This document shows positions 1-8,012 of a stretch of 21,540 nucleotides of DNA, in pieces (position 1 is the first letter of the stretch; each line of letters starts with the position of its first letter). This DNA is from an uncultured Lachnospiraceae bacterium. Lineage in GTDB: Bacteria; Bacillota; Clostridia; Lachnospirales; Lachnospiraceae. Under the pieces are notes generated by a model. The model saw only the letters and a list, made by a program, of their open reading frames with translations, searched no databases and was not told the origin of the DNA. The position numbers were made by a program, and so were the translations under genes. The DNA is taken from assembly GCA_947594085.1 (NCBI GenBank), contig CANQEB010000007.1:1-21540 (forward strand). Direction: 5' to 3'.

Positions 1-24
1 AACTGCTTCTTCTATGATATTCAT
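1..24 (-). CDS. 5' end of an unidentified gene (partial)
   Basis: Only eight codons lie in the window, reading MNIIEEAV from an ATG at 24-22. The start is supported by a GAGAGA Shine-Dalgarno-like stretch about 9 nt upstream and by a well-formed promoter at 63-91, which would start transcription about 35 nt before the ATG. It is not spmB, whose product usually begins differently and is usually coupled to spmA. Too little is visible to assign a family. Confidence 0.5.
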
Positions 25-62
25 AAGTTAATATCTCTCTCATTTGTTTTCATATTTTCTAT

Positions 63-91
63 ATTTTATCGTATCTAAGGTATATTGTAAA
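63..91 (-). promoter_or_regulatory. Sigma-A-type promoter for the partial gene at the window start
   Basis: On the minus strand TTTACA (86-91) is followed by exactly 17 bp and TAAAAT (63-68). Each hexamer matches five of six consensus positions. It lies between the spmA stop and the ATG at 24, so it separates that gene from the spmA transcript. No convincing terminator sits between them; AGAGC/GCTCT near 119-136 gives only a short stem without a T-run. Confidence 0.65.
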
Positions 92-127
92 GCGAAAAAC
101 ATATCAACTATTTTTGACAGAGCGTTT

Positions 128-814
128 TCATGCTCTCCTCTTCCTGTCCATCGCCTTGCAGAACGCCACCGCCACCAGCGTACTCACCATTGTCGCTGCG
201 ATCCCCGGGCCGACGATCGCCGTGGGGTTCACGCTGCCGTACTGCGCGCGGTAAGCGATGACGTTGACGGGAATCAGCTGCAGGGAAGAGATATTCAGGA
301 TCAGAAACGTACACATCTCGTTGCTCGCTACGCCGCGGGGCATGGCAGGCACTTTCCGTCTGCGCTTCGCACCTGCTGCCTGCTGCGCTGTTTCTGCTGT
401 CCTCTGTGCCGCGTCCGTCCCCCGCTCGATTTCGGCCACCCTCCGCTCCTCCTCCAGCTCGGCCAGACTCTCCATCGCTTTCAGCCCCGCCGGGGTCGCC
501 GCCCAGCCGAGCCCCAGAAAGTTAGCCACAAAATTCATTGTGATATGCTCATTCGCCGGATGCTCTTCCGGAATATTCGGGAACAGAAAACGAATCAGGG
601 GCCGGATCCGCCTCGAAATCGAGCGAACCAGCCCCGCATCCTTCGCTATTTCCATCAGGCCCATCCAGAGGCCCATGACTCCGAGCATCGTGATACACAG
701 AGTGATCGCTTCCTTTGACGAGCTCAGCACCGCATCAGAAACCGCATCAATATGGCCCGTCAAAATCCCGTAGACCATCCCAATCAGTATCATTCCTGCC
801 CAAATATAATTCAT
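128..814 (-). CDS. spmA: Spore maturation protein A-like (nucleoside-recognition/Gate domain) membrane protein
   Basis: A 228-residue polytopic membrane protein that aligns by eye with SpmA of spore-forming Firmicutes. It opens with a hydrophobic segment, has a KEAITL..LGVMGLWMGLMEIA block (residues 35-57), the LFPNIPEEHPA motif (77-87), the NFVANFLGLGWAATPAGLKAME block (93-114) and a C-terminal NISSLQLIPVNVIAYR..VNPTAIVGP block. SpmA with SpmB is required for normal spore-core dehydration in Bacillus and Clostridium. It is a little longer than the roughly 196-residue Bacillus form, because of a charged, Ala/Glu/Arg-rich insertion at about residues 117-158, between the two conserved blocks. 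spmB is not adjacent: the next gene on this strand has its own promoter and starts with unrelated residues. The ATG at 814 is preceded by AGGTACAGGG, a mediocre ribosome site. Confidence 0.85.
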   Translation of the reverse strand: MNYIWAGMILIGMVYGILTGHIDAVSDAVLSSSKEAITLCITMLGVMGLWMGLMEIAKDAGLVRSISRRIRPLIRFLFPNIPEEHPANEHITMNFVANFLGLGWAATPAGLKAMESLAELEEERRVAEIERGTDAAQRTAETAQQAAGAKRRRKVPAMPRGVASNEMCTFLILNISSLQLIPVNVIAYRAQYGSVNPTAIVGPGIAATMVSTLVAVAFCKAMDRKRRA

Positions 815-902
815 CCCTGTACCTGCTTTCCGCCTGCGCGGCTCTCTCTGGCCAAGCTTTTCCGAGAGCGTCGATATCCCGCCAATATCCCCTGCGTCCC
901 AT
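747..902 (-). CDS. Possible 51-codon small ORF overlapping the spmA start
   Basis: An ATG at 902 is preceded by AGGAGG with 8-nt spacing, a much better ribosome site than that of spmA itself. The frame stays open for 51 codons (starting MGRRGYWRDIDALGKAWPER), overlaps spmA out of frame, and ends with TGA at 749-747. The product is charged, soluble-looking and resembles nothing I recognise. It could be a coupled leader ORF, or a chance frame in the 159-bp gap between the glycosyltransferase gene and spmA. Confidence 0.2.
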   Translation of the reverse strand: MGRRGYWRDIDALGKAWPERAAQAESRYRDELYLGRNDTDWDGLRDFDGPY

Positions 903-973
903 GAAACCAGCCTCCTGTCACGTCAGACATTCGCTTTGTACAGTATATTTTAGACTTCTCTGTTACATTCTGA

Positions 974-1912
974 TCAGCTTTTTTCTATTTCAGATTTTCG
1001 GCACTCAATCTTTCGCGAAATCAAATATCTCGGCCGGCCCTTTACCTCCTCATAAATCTTCGCAATATAATATCCTATGATTCCAAGGCTGATCATGATA
1101 ACGCTCCCGATAATCAGGAGCAAAAGAATCACGGTCGTGAAGCCCTCCACCGCATGCCCGCTAAAATAGTTCACAAGCGACTGGATACCGAGCACAATCG
1201 CAAGCAAGAGCACAAAAAGTCCTGCCACCGTAACGCACTGCATAGGAACCGTCGAAAATGAGACGATATTCTTAATCGCATATTTGATCAGCGCGCCTGT
1301 GGACCACTTAGATTCCCCTTCTGTGCGCTCCTGCACGTCAAATTCCACCGATATCGTGCGAAATCCGATCCAGGAAGACAGCGCGCGGAAAAACGTGTTC
1401 CGCTCCGGCATCGCAAGCAGCGCATCCACTGCTCTTCGGTCAAGCAGTTTGAAGTCAGAGGCACGCGACATATCGATCTTTGCCGCCTTCGAGATGATCC
1501 GATAAAACAACCCGGCGCTCATACGGTGCATCATGCTTTCCCTGCCCCTTGTGCGCTTCACACCCTCGATGACCTCATATCCCTGTTCCCAGAGCCGATA
1601 CATCTCTATAAGCGTCTCCGGCGGGTGCTGGAGATCACAGTCCATCACCGCGCAACATTCCCCCGAAGCGCCAGCGAGTCCTGCCAGCATCGCGGCTTCC
1701 TTGCCGAAATTGCGCGAAAAGCAAAGGGCAGTCACATGCGGATCGTTCTTTGCAGCCTTTTCGATCTCATTCCAGGTTCCATCCTTCGACCCATCATTTA
1801 CAAAGACAAGCTCATACGAGATACCGGCACTCTTAAGTACCTGCCCGACCGCCGTCGTCGCCGCCGCTATCATTCTTTCCTCATTGTAGGCCGGCAATAT
1901 TACCGAAAGCAT
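974..1912 (-). CDS. Membrane-anchored family-2 glycosyltransferase (GtrB/dolichol-phosphate sugar synthase-like)
   Basis: A GT-A fold glycosyltransferase of 312 residues. Visible motifs are SVILPAYNEE (3-12), FVNDGSKDGT (37-46), the metal-binding DCD (91-93) followed by LQHPPE, and RTEGESKW (196-203). Two transmembrane helices follow at about 226-250 and 258-284, then a basic tail. This is the layout of enzymes that move a sugar from a nucleotide donor to polyprenyl phosphate, as in GtrB and related proteins. Here it would supply a lipid-linked sugar for modifying the exported polymer; the sugar is unknown. The ATG at 1912 is chosen because AAAGGG lies 8 nt upstream. A GTG at 1957, directly next to the upstream stop, would add 15 residues that the family does not need. 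It is last in the minus-strand operon, with no clear terminator before spmA. Confidence 0.85.
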   Translation of the reverse strand: MLSVILPAYNEERMIAAATTAVGQVLKSAGISYELVFVNDGSKDGTWNEIEKAAKNDPHVTALCFSRNFGKEAAMLAGLAGASGECCAVMDCDLQHPPETLIEMYRLWEQGYEVIEGVKRTRGRESMMHRMSAGLFYRIISKAAKIDMSRASDFKLLDRRAVDALLAMPERNTFFRALSSWIGFRTISVEFDVQERTEGESKWSTGALIKYAIKNIVSFSTVPMQCVTVAGLFVLLLAIVLGIQSLVNYFSGHAVEGFTTVILLLLIIGSVIMISLGIIGYYIAKIYEEVKGRPRYLISRKIECRKSEIEKS

Positions 1913-1957
1913 TTCTTTATCCCTTTCTGTGCAAATTTCCTTCAAATCCGCTTGCAC

Positions 1958-3043
1958 TCACACAAATTCCTTCCAGGTCTGTCTCATGCTCGCAATCAGT
2001 CTTCGAAACATCTCTTTCAGATCGACCTCTGGCCTCCATCCCAGCGTGCGCAGTTTTTCTGCATTTATCAGCATCCGTGACGTCGGCGCATAGCCAAATT
2101 GATTCATGTCCTCCGGGATGTCAAACACGAGCTCGGATCCGCTTTCCGGATACTCAGCGATCACCATTTCTGCCATCTCCCGGATCGTCGAAAATGTCTC
2201 TTCGTTTGAGACGTTATAGGCCTCACCCGGTGCTCCGTCGAGCAGCACCTTCAGAATACCGCACACCGCGTCCGCCGTATAACAGTAACAGTGCGCCTTG
2301 CTCCCGTCCGTGTGCAGTACAATGTCCTTCCCTGTGAGGATACTGCGCGCAAATTGAGCAAACACGCGATTCTCGCCCTCCGGGATTCCTGCGCCGAACG
2401 TCTGAGCCAGCCGTACCGTTTTCACCGGCACCTGATACTCATGCGCATACGCCCCGCAAAGTCCCTCTGCCATGCGCTTGCTCTCTGAATAACTGCTGCG
2501 CACAAGGAGCGGATCAATATAACCGTAATCGCTCTCCCGTACGTTGTAATGCTCCGCATCCACAACCCCATACGCCTCCATCGATGAGAGATACACCATG
2601 CCTTGAACGTGCTTTTCCCGCGCCAGCTCAAGCAAATTCTCTGTCCCCTTAAGCGCTGTCAGAATAGTCTCCACTGGATGGTCCACGAAATCCTTCGATG
2701 TCGTCACACTTGCACCGTGTACGATATAATCGATTTCTCCGAGCGCCTCAATCGGAGCGAGGATGTCACAGGTAAATATTTCAAGCCCTTCTCCAAGAAA
2801 CGGCGCAAACAGCTTTTCCGCCTTTGCGCGATTTCGCACCAACGCGAGCACACGAAGATTCAATCCGCGGCTCTTTCCGGCGCAAACCAAAGCCCGCGCC
2901 AGGATACTCCCGATCAGCCCGGTCGCACCGGTCACAAGCACTCGTTTTCCTCTCAGTTTTTCCCAGTCAATCACATTCGATGCAGCGATTCTTTCCAAAT
3001 CCTGCTGCAGAGTCTCATCCTCACACCAAACTTTATCACTCAT
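1958..3043 (-). CDS. Extended SDR NAD-dependent epimerase/dehydratase
   Basis: A 361-residue extended short-chain dehydrogenase of the nucleotide-sugar epimerase/dehydratase type. The NAD-binding TGATGLIGS motif is at residues 38-46, Ser-Ser at 153-154, the catalytic Tyr185-xxx-Lys189 pair is intact (YSESK), and a C-terminal NVSNEETFSTIREMAE block is typical of sugar-nucleotide epimerases. The actual substrate cannot be read from sequence. It follows the cytidylyltransferase gene, so it may act on a CDP-linked or related precursor. It is not the TarJ reductase type, which is a zinc-dependent MDR enzyme. The ATG at 3043 is chosen because GAGAGGG sits 8 nt upstream; in-frame starts up to a TTG at 3091 exist but have worse sites. 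Confidence 0.85.
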   Translation of the reverse strand: MSDKVWCEDETLQQDLERIAASNVIDWEKLRGKRVLVTGATGLIGSILARALVCAGKSRGLNLRVLALVRNRAKAEKLFAPFLGEGLEIFTCDILAPIEALGEIDYIVHGASVTTSKDFVDHPVETILTALKGTENLLELAREKHVQGMVYLSSMEAYGVVDAEHYNVRESDYGYIDPLLVRSSYSESKRMAEGLCGAYAHEYQVPVKTVRLAQTFGAGIPEGENRVFAQFARSILTGKDIVLHTDGSKAHCYCYTADAVCGILKVLLDGAPGEAYNVSNEETFSTIREMAEMVIAEYPESGSELVFDIPEDMNQFGYAPTSRMLINAEKLRTLGWRPEVDLKEMFRRLIASMRQTWKEFV

Positions 3044-3127
3044 TTGACAAACCCTCTCACATGTCTCCATCATAGCCACCGGTTCACACAAAAATCAAAA
3101 CGCCATAAAGAAAACCTCCGCGATTCT

Positions 3128-3895
3128 TTACTTCCGATATCGATTCATCTTCGCGGCCAACCGATCCGTCAGCCCAAACCCGAACGCCTGCTCATTCTCC
3201 TTGTACTGAATAAGCGCCCGGAAAATATAGACATCCTCCGGAGTCGTCACCTTGATATTGCCGCGATTGCCCTGCACTATATGGGGTTGCTTTCCAAGCT
3301 CCCGGTAGATCGTACACGCATCCACCATGTTCTCATAGCCGGGATTGACCGCGCGAATAGCCCGGTGTGCCTCCAAAATATCCTTCAGATAAAAGCTCTG
3401 CGGTGCCTGCGCCGCATAGCTTTCCTTGCGCAGTGGAAGCTCGTCCACCTTCTGCCCGTCGCGACTGACAAGAATTGTCTCATAGCATGGCGTAGACGTA
3501 ATCGCGCTTCCATACTCTTGTACACTTTCGATATTGTTGCTGATGACACCGTACTCGACAAACGGCCGCACGCCGTCATGAATCAAGACAATAGAGTCAC
3601 CCGGATTCTCCTGCTCCGCCTTTTCAAGTGCGTTGTAGATCGAATCCTGTGCCGTCGCCCCGCCCGGTACAACTGCCGCAACCTTGTCAATCCGGTAGTC
3701 GAGCACCAGCTGTTGCGTATACCGGATATAATCACAGCTCATCGCAAGATAAATCTTGTCTATCTCCTCGTGCTCCTGAAAAAGCTGTAGCGTATGAATC
3801 AGAATGGGCTTTCCGTTGATTTCCAAAAACTGTTTGGGTACACCTGCGCCCATGCGCACGCCGCTTCCACCGGCAAATATGATCGCAATATTCAT
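3128..3895 (-). CDS. IspD/TarI-family cytidylyltransferase (CDP-polyol synthesis likely)
   Basis: A 255-residue CTP-dependent cytidylyltransferase. The CTP-binding loop FAGGSGVRMG (7-16), PKQFLEI (20-26), HDGVRPF in the middle and NIKVTTPEDVYIFRAL near the C terminus are diagnostic of the IspD/TarI family. IspD makes CDP-methylerythritol for isoprenoids; TarI makes CDP-ribitol for teichoic acids. The extra roughly 20 C-terminal residues and the position between a CDP-glycerol-transferase-like gene and an SDR gene favour a surface-polymer role, so I prefer a TarI-like reading without naming the polyol. AGGAGG lies 11 nt before the ATG at 3895. A TTG at 3904 is only 2 nt from it and so is unlikely to be the start. 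The gap to the upstream gene is 16 bp. Confidence 0.85.
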   Translation of the reverse strand: MNIAIIFAGGSGVRMGAGVPKQFLEINGKPILIHTLQLFQEHEEIDKIYLAMSCDYIRYTQQLVLDYRIDKVAAVVPGGATAQDSIYNALEKAEQENPGDSIVLIHDGVRPFVEYGVISNNIESVQEYGSAITSTPCYETILVSRDGQKVDELPLRKESYAAQAPQSFYLKDILEAHRAIRAVNPGYENMVDACTIYRELGKQPHIVQGNRGNIKVTTPEDVYIFRALIQYKENEQAFGFGLTDRLAAKMNRYRK

Positions 3896-3911
3896 AAACC
3901 TCAAATCCTCC

Positions 3912-5078
3912 TCACTGATCCAACCCCACGAGCTTCAGGATGCGCTCTGTCGAATGTCCGTCACACGCACCGACATAAGTCTCGCGAAATTGGTCCCGTT
4001 TCTCCTCAAGGCACCTTTCTCCAGATTTGTCTGTCTCAATTCTTTTCACTGCTTGTTCAAGCTCCGACCCAGTCCTCACGATCGGATATGGCATCTCATG
4101 ATAATTGATATAAAATCCACGCTCGGCCTCATACTGCTCCAGATCCGGCGCAAACAGTATGATCGGTTTCCGGTAGAATAAATAATCGAATGTCACCGAG
4201 GAGTAATCGGTAATCAACAGATCCGCGACAGGAAGGAGCTCTTCGGTCGGGATCGTGCAGTTGGAAACCAGCCTGTGTGTATCAATGTGCGGGTGCGCTT
4301 TGATCACAAAATACCACTTTTCAGAAAGCGCCTCTGCCGCCCGTTGCACCTCTTCAAGGCCCTCGAGCCTCGGCTTAGCCGCATTCCCGCGAAACGTCGG
4401 TGCCCACAGCGCGATCCGTTTTCCCTTCGCCTGCGGATATTGATCAAGAAATGACTTTCGACACTTGGCATTCCAGTCCTCGTCAAAATAATGATCGGTC
4501 CTGCTGACTCCCGTCGCGTAGATTCGCTCCTGAGGAATCCGAAGTGCCTGTGCATGCACCGGCACACAGACCTGCGCGCTCAAGGTTAAATACGTATAAT
4601 TTCCGAACATATTGCCGTGATAACCCTTGGGAATATCATCCCCGGCATCATGCGCAATCTTCTTCATAAGCCCGCAAGAATGCCAGAGCTGTACCACCTT
4701 TGTCTCCGGACGCTTGCGGCATGAAGCAACCGGCAGATAGTAATCGCAGACAAACACATACTCCGCTGTCGCATATTCCTTCATAAAGCGAAAGAGGTAT
4801 CTCAGCAGCTCTCCGTATGACATTTTTTCGAAATCACGGACAAACACTTCTATTTGCAGGGAACCGGCCTCCGGCGCATGCGGATTGCCGCTCTCTCTGG
4901 CCTCCCGCGATATCAGCGCATCGTAGACGCGGCGCATCGAGAATGGAATCTCGTCGTGATGAGCATCCGCAAAAATTATTCTGCCCTTTTCAACCGCATT
5001 TCTCGCATACCAAGCATAGAAAAATGGCAGGAGTATGTTTTGCAGAAACATTTTGATTAACTGTTTTACACGGAACAT
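3912..5078 (-). CDS. CDP-glycerol glycerophosphotransferase family protein (TagB/TagF-like)
   Basis: A 388-residue member of the Glyphos_transf family, which transfers polyol phosphate from a CDP-polyol in teichoic acid and capsule synthesis. The recognisable blocks are QLWHSCGLMKKI (130-141), WAPTFRG (225-231), KAHPHI (260-265), LLITDYSSVTFDYLFYRKP (287-305) and ERGFY (319-323). The His and Ser-rich elements match the CDP-binding C-terminal half of TagF. An amphipathic, basic N terminus (RVKQLIKMFLQNILLPFFYAW) could attach it to the membrane. It is next to the cytidylyltransferase gene, its presumed source of CDP-activated polyol. AAGGAG lies 5 nt before the ATG at 5078. Confidence 0.9.
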   Translation of the reverse strand: MFRVKQLIKMFLQNILLPFFYAWYARNAVEKGRIIFADAHHDEIPFSMRRVYDALISREARESGNPHAPEAGSLQIEVFVRDFEKMSYGELLRYLFRFMKEYATAEYVFVCDYYLPVASCRKRPETKVVQLWHSCGLMKKIAHDAGDDIPKGYHGNMFGNYTYLTLSAQVCVPVHAQALRIPQERIYATGVSRTDHYFDEDWNAKCRKSFLDQYPQAKGKRIALWAPTFRGNAAKPRLEGLEEVQRAAEALSEKWYFVIKAHPHIDTHRLVSNCTIPTEELLPVADLLITDYSSVTFDYLFYRKPIILFAPDLEQYEAERGFYINYHEMPYPIVRTGSELEQAVKRIETDKSGERCLEEKRDQFRETYVGACDGHSTERILKLVGLDQ

Positions 5079-5095
5079 GCATACTCCTTCTCAAA

Positions 5096-7012
5096 TCACT
5101 GTACCCAGACATTTAATTCCTTTGCCGCATCATTGATCGCAGCCTCAATAACCTTGTCCATATCGTAATATTTGTAAGAAGCGAGCCGTCCGCCAAATAT
5201 CACATTCTCCTCCTGTTCTGCTAAAGCGCGATATTTCTCATAGAGTGCATTGTTCTTCTCGTCATTCACCGGATAGTACGGATCGATCCCCGGCTTCCAC
5301 TCCATCGAATATTCCCTCGAAATAATGGAAAAATCCTTTGGATTCTCCTGCTCCGCCTCCGGCTCAAAATGCTTGTGCTCGATGACTCTCGTGTATGGCA
5401 CTTCACGGTCCGTATAATTGACCACTGCATTTCCCTGGTAATTCGCTTCCTCTACACGCTCTGTCTCAAAACGCACAGAACGGTATTCCAGATGTCCATA
5501 ACAGTAATCGAAATATTCATCGATCATGCCGGTGTAGACGACTTTGTCAAACATCTCCGAATGTTCCTTGCGATATTCAAAGAAATCCGTCTCCAGCATC
5601 ACATCGATATTGTTAAGGAGCCTCTCCATCATGCTTGTGTAGCCACCGCACGGTATTCCCTGATACAAATCATTGAAATAGTTGTTGTTGTAAGTGAAGC
5701 GCAGCGGAAGCCGCCGGATAATAAACGCCGGAAGATCCTTGCAGTCCCTTCCCCATTGTTTTTCCGTATAGCCCTTGACAAGCTTCTCATAGACATCACG
5801 GCCCACCAGGGACAATGCCTGCTCTTCAAGGTTCTTTGGCTCCTCTATGTGGAGATCCGCAATCTGCTCCGCAATCTTGGCTTGTACCTCCTGCGGTTTC
5901 TTCAAGCCCCAGAGCTTGGAAAAGGTGTTCATATTGAACGGCATATTGTAGAGCTCATCCTTATAGATCGCCAGCGGAGAATTGATGTAATGGTTGAACT
6001 CCGCAAATCGGTTCACATATCTCCATATTCTTTTGTCGCTCGTGTGGAAAATGTGTGCGCCGTATTTGTGCACCTGAATTCCGTCTACATCCTCCGTGTA
6101 TATATTGCCCCCAATATGGTTGCGCTTGTCAATCACCAGACAGCGCTTGCCGCGCCTCGTGAGTTCACGGGCAAACACGGCGCCATACAATCCTGCACCG
6201 ACAACCAAATAATCATACTTCCGCCCTTCCCGTCTGAGGCGTTCCCGTTTCTCCTCCTGTTTCTTGCGAACCTCTGCTTCCTGTTCCTCCGCATACGCGT
6301 CACAGACTTCCATGGATGGTCCGGCCATACGAATCTTGCCTTCATCCAGCCAGACTGCGTACTGGCAAAGATTTCTCACCGAGTCAATATTATGCGAGAC
6401 ATAGAGAAGCGTTGTCCCACCGGAGAGCATCCGCTGCATGCGCTCATTACACTTGCGGCGGAAACGCATATCTCCCACCTCAAGGACCTCGTCCACCACC
6501 AGAATATCCGGGTTCACAACTGTCGCAACTGCAAAACCGAGACGTGCCTTCATACCGGACGAAAAGTTCTTAACCGGAGAATCCAGGAATTTGCCGAGAT
6601 TCGAAAATTCCACAATCTCATCAAAATGCTCTTCCATAAATTCCCGTGAATGCCCGAGCACCATGCCGTTGAGGTAGATGTTTTCACGCGCGGTCAGATC
6701 CGGATCGATGCCGGCTCCGAGCTCAATCAAGGGCGCAATACGGCCGTGGATTTTGACCGTTCCCTCATATGGCTTCAAAATTCCGCTGATCGTCTTGAGC
6801 AGCGTGGATTTTCCGGAGCCATTAACGCCTACAAACCCCCAGGACTCACCCTTTTTTATCTTGAGATTGATATCCTGCAGTGCTATAAATTCCTGAAACA
6901 TCAGCTCATGCTTCATGAGCTTGATCGCGTATTCTTTGAGGTTATCTACTTTTTCATTTGCGAGATTAAAACGAATTTTTACATTCTCTACTTCAATTGC
7001 GTACTTAGCCAT
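5096..7012 (-). CDS. Fusion of polysaccharide-export ABC ATPase (Wzt/TagH-type) and UDP-galactopyranose mutase (Glf)
   Basis: One continuous 638-residue frame carries two complete enzymes. Residues 1-240 form an ABC ATPase of the Wzt/TagH group: Walker A GVNGSGKST (62-70), signature FSSGMKA (150-156), Walker B ILVVDEVLEVGD (170-181) and switch histidine SH (206-207). Residues 242-264 are a highly charged linker rich in Glu, Lys and Arg. Residues 265-638 form UDP-galactopyranose mutase: FAD-binding VVGAGLYG (270-277), KYGAHIFHTSDKRIW (316-330), GYTEKQWGRD (414-423), the RLPLRFTYNNNYF block, REYSMEW (566-572) and FGGRLASYKYYDMD near the end. The mutase converts UDP-galactopyranose to UDP-galactofuranose. 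The carbohydrate-binding C-terminal domain found in some Wzt proteins is absent, and Glf takes its place. The ATG at 7012 follows GGAGG by 5 nt. The permease gene is 30 bp upstream. Confidence 0.93.
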   Translation of the reverse strand: MAKYAIEVENVKIRFNLANEKVDNLKEYAIKLMKHELMFQEFIALQDINLKIKKGESWGFVGVNGSGKSTLLKTISGILKPYEGTVKIHGRIAPLIELGAGIDPDLTARENIYLNGMVLGHSREFMEEHFDEIVEFSNLGKFLDSPVKNFSSGMKARLGFAVATVVNPDILVVDEVLEVGDMRFRRKCNERMQRMLSGGTTLLYVSHNIDSVRNLCQYAVWLDEGKIRMAGPSMEVCDAYAEEQEAEVRKKQEEKRERLRREGRKYDYLVVGAGLYGAVFARELTRRGKRCLVIDKRNHIGGNIYTEDVDGIQVHKYGAHIFHTSDKRIWRYVNRFAEFNHYINSPLAIYKDELYNMPFNMNTFSKLWGLKKPQEVQAKIAEQIADLHIEEPKNLEEQALSLVGRDVYEKLVKGYTEKQWGRDCKDLPAFIIRRLPLRFTYNNNYFNDLYQGIPCGGYTSMMERLLNNIDVMLETDFFEYRKEHSEMFDKVVYTGMIDEYFDYCYGHLEYRSVRFETERVEEANYQGNAVVNYTDREVPYTRVIEHKHFEPEAEQENPKDFSIISREYSMEWKPGIDPYYPVNDEKNNALYEKYRALAEQEENVIFGGRLASYKYYDMDKVIEAAINDAAKELNVWVQ

Positions 7013-7042
7013 TCTCTCCTCCAAATGCGTTTTTTGTGGTGA

Positions 7043-7834
7043 TTAAATATAGAGTATAAACTTGTCCTTCGACCTCTGGAAGGCCCATACTCCTATCACC
7101 AACATGATGAATGCTATGATCCAGCCGCCAAAAAAGACCCTTGGGCCTGGAATATTTCCATAGTAGATAATGTCACGGGACTGAGCGACATAGTAATACA
7201 TCGGATTGATGCTCTTAACCAGGAGCTGATACCAGCGCGGGAAGCGATCATCCAGCTGGTAGATAATCGGGGTAAAGTACATCCATGCCGTCAATATAAC
7301 ACTATAGATGTACTGGATATCCCGGAAAAATACGTTGAGCTGCGCGAGCAAAAAGCCAAGCCCGCAGCAAAAAATATAGAGCTGCAGGACTATGAGCGGC
7401 AGCAACAGAATGGTCAGGTGAAATTGCGCCTTGGTCACGATCATTACAATGAGCAGCGCGCCCAGAGAGAGTACCATGTCCACCGTACAGCTTGTCACCT
7501 TCGCGAGCGTAAAAATGTACTTTGGAACATAAACCTTCCGCAGCAAAGCCGCATTGCCGACTACAGATTTCATCGCGTTGTTGGTGCTGTTCTTCATGAA
7601 ATCATACAGCATTCGTCCGCTCAGCAGATAGACCGGATAGTTCTCAATTTTTTTGCCGAGAAGATGTGTGAACACAACTGTGAGAACGATCATCGTCAAA
7701 AGAGGGTCCAGCACACTCCACACATACCCGAGAAAGCTGCGCCTGTATTTGAGCTTCAGGTCACGAGAGACCAATTCTTTGAGCAAATCCAAGTATTTGA
7801 ATAGCGTTTTTATTCTGTATTTAAATAAGTCCAT
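7043..7834 (-). CDS. Polysaccharide/teichoic-acid ABC transporter permease (Wzm/TagG-type)
   Basis: A 263-residue ABC-2 type membrane protein. The cytoplasmic N terminus includes LVSRDLKLKYRRSFLGYVWSVLDPLL (21-46), a signature of TagG/Wzm/RfbA permeases, followed by about six hydrophobic segments and a C-terminal INPMYYYVAQSRDIIYYG block. It would dimerise and work with the ATPase encoded just downstream to export a lipid-linked glycopolymer across the cytoplasmic membrane. GGAGG sits 6 nt upstream of the ATG at 7834. It is the first gene of the operon, with a promoter at 7877-7905, so export and synthesis genes are co-transcribed. Confidence 0.92.
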   Translation of the reverse strand: MDLFKYRIKTLFKYLDLLKELVSRDLKLKYRRSFLGYVWSVLDPLLTMIVLTVVFTHLLGKKIENYPVYLLSGRMLYDFMKNSTNNAMKSVVGNAALLRKVYVPKYIFTLAKVTSCTVDMVLSLGALLIVMIVTKAQFHLTILLLPLIVLQLYIFCCGLGFLLAQLNVFFRDIQYIYSVILTAWMYFTPIIYQLDDRFPRWYQLLVKSINPMYYYVAQSRDIIYYGNIPGPRVFFGGWIIAFIMLVIGVWAFQRSKDKFILYI

Positions 7835-7876
7835 CTTTTTCCTCCAATGTCCATGATTCCCTCTGTCATTCTTGTT

Positions 7877-7905
7877 ATATTACCATATTCGCCCTTCGCA
7901 TTCAA
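7877..7905 (-). promoter_or_regulatory. Promoter of the glycopolymer export/synthesis operon
   Basis: On the minus strand TTGAAT (7900-7905), a 17-bp spacer and TAATAT (7877-7882), with TG one base before the -10 (extended -10). The hexamers are imperfect, but spacing and TG element fit a sigma-A promoter. Transcription would start about 35 nt upstream of the permease ATG. Confidence 0.5.
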
Positions 7906-7943
7906 TAAAATATGACTTTTTTGTGGAAAATATCTCACAATCA

Positions 7944-7952
7944 TGATATGAT
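7944..7952 (+). promoter_or_regulatory. Extended -10 promoter of the acyltransferase gene
   Basis: TGATATGAT contains TG at 7944-7945 and TATGAT at 7947-7952, an extended -10 with five of six consensus bases. No good -35 is placed 17 bp upstream; TTGTGG at 7921-7926 is 20 bp away. It would start transcription about 55 nt before the ATG, divergent from the export-operon promoter. Confidence 0.4.
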
Positions 7953-8012
7953 GTGCCCGAAAACAATGGGCCGCGCAGAGGCACGCACGGCCAGAGCAGA
8001 AAGGGCACTGTA

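Noticed and set aside
44..773. Long plus-strand open frames opposite spmA (224 and 171 codons)
   Set aside because: They are antisense to a clearly conserved gene, have Arg/Pro/Ser-rich translations without recognisable motifs and no good ribosome sites.
5369..6649. Plus-strand open frame of 426 codons opposite the ABC ATPase-Glf fusion
   Set aside because: It is a mirror of a strongly conserved minus-strand gene; its translation has no domain and low plausibility.
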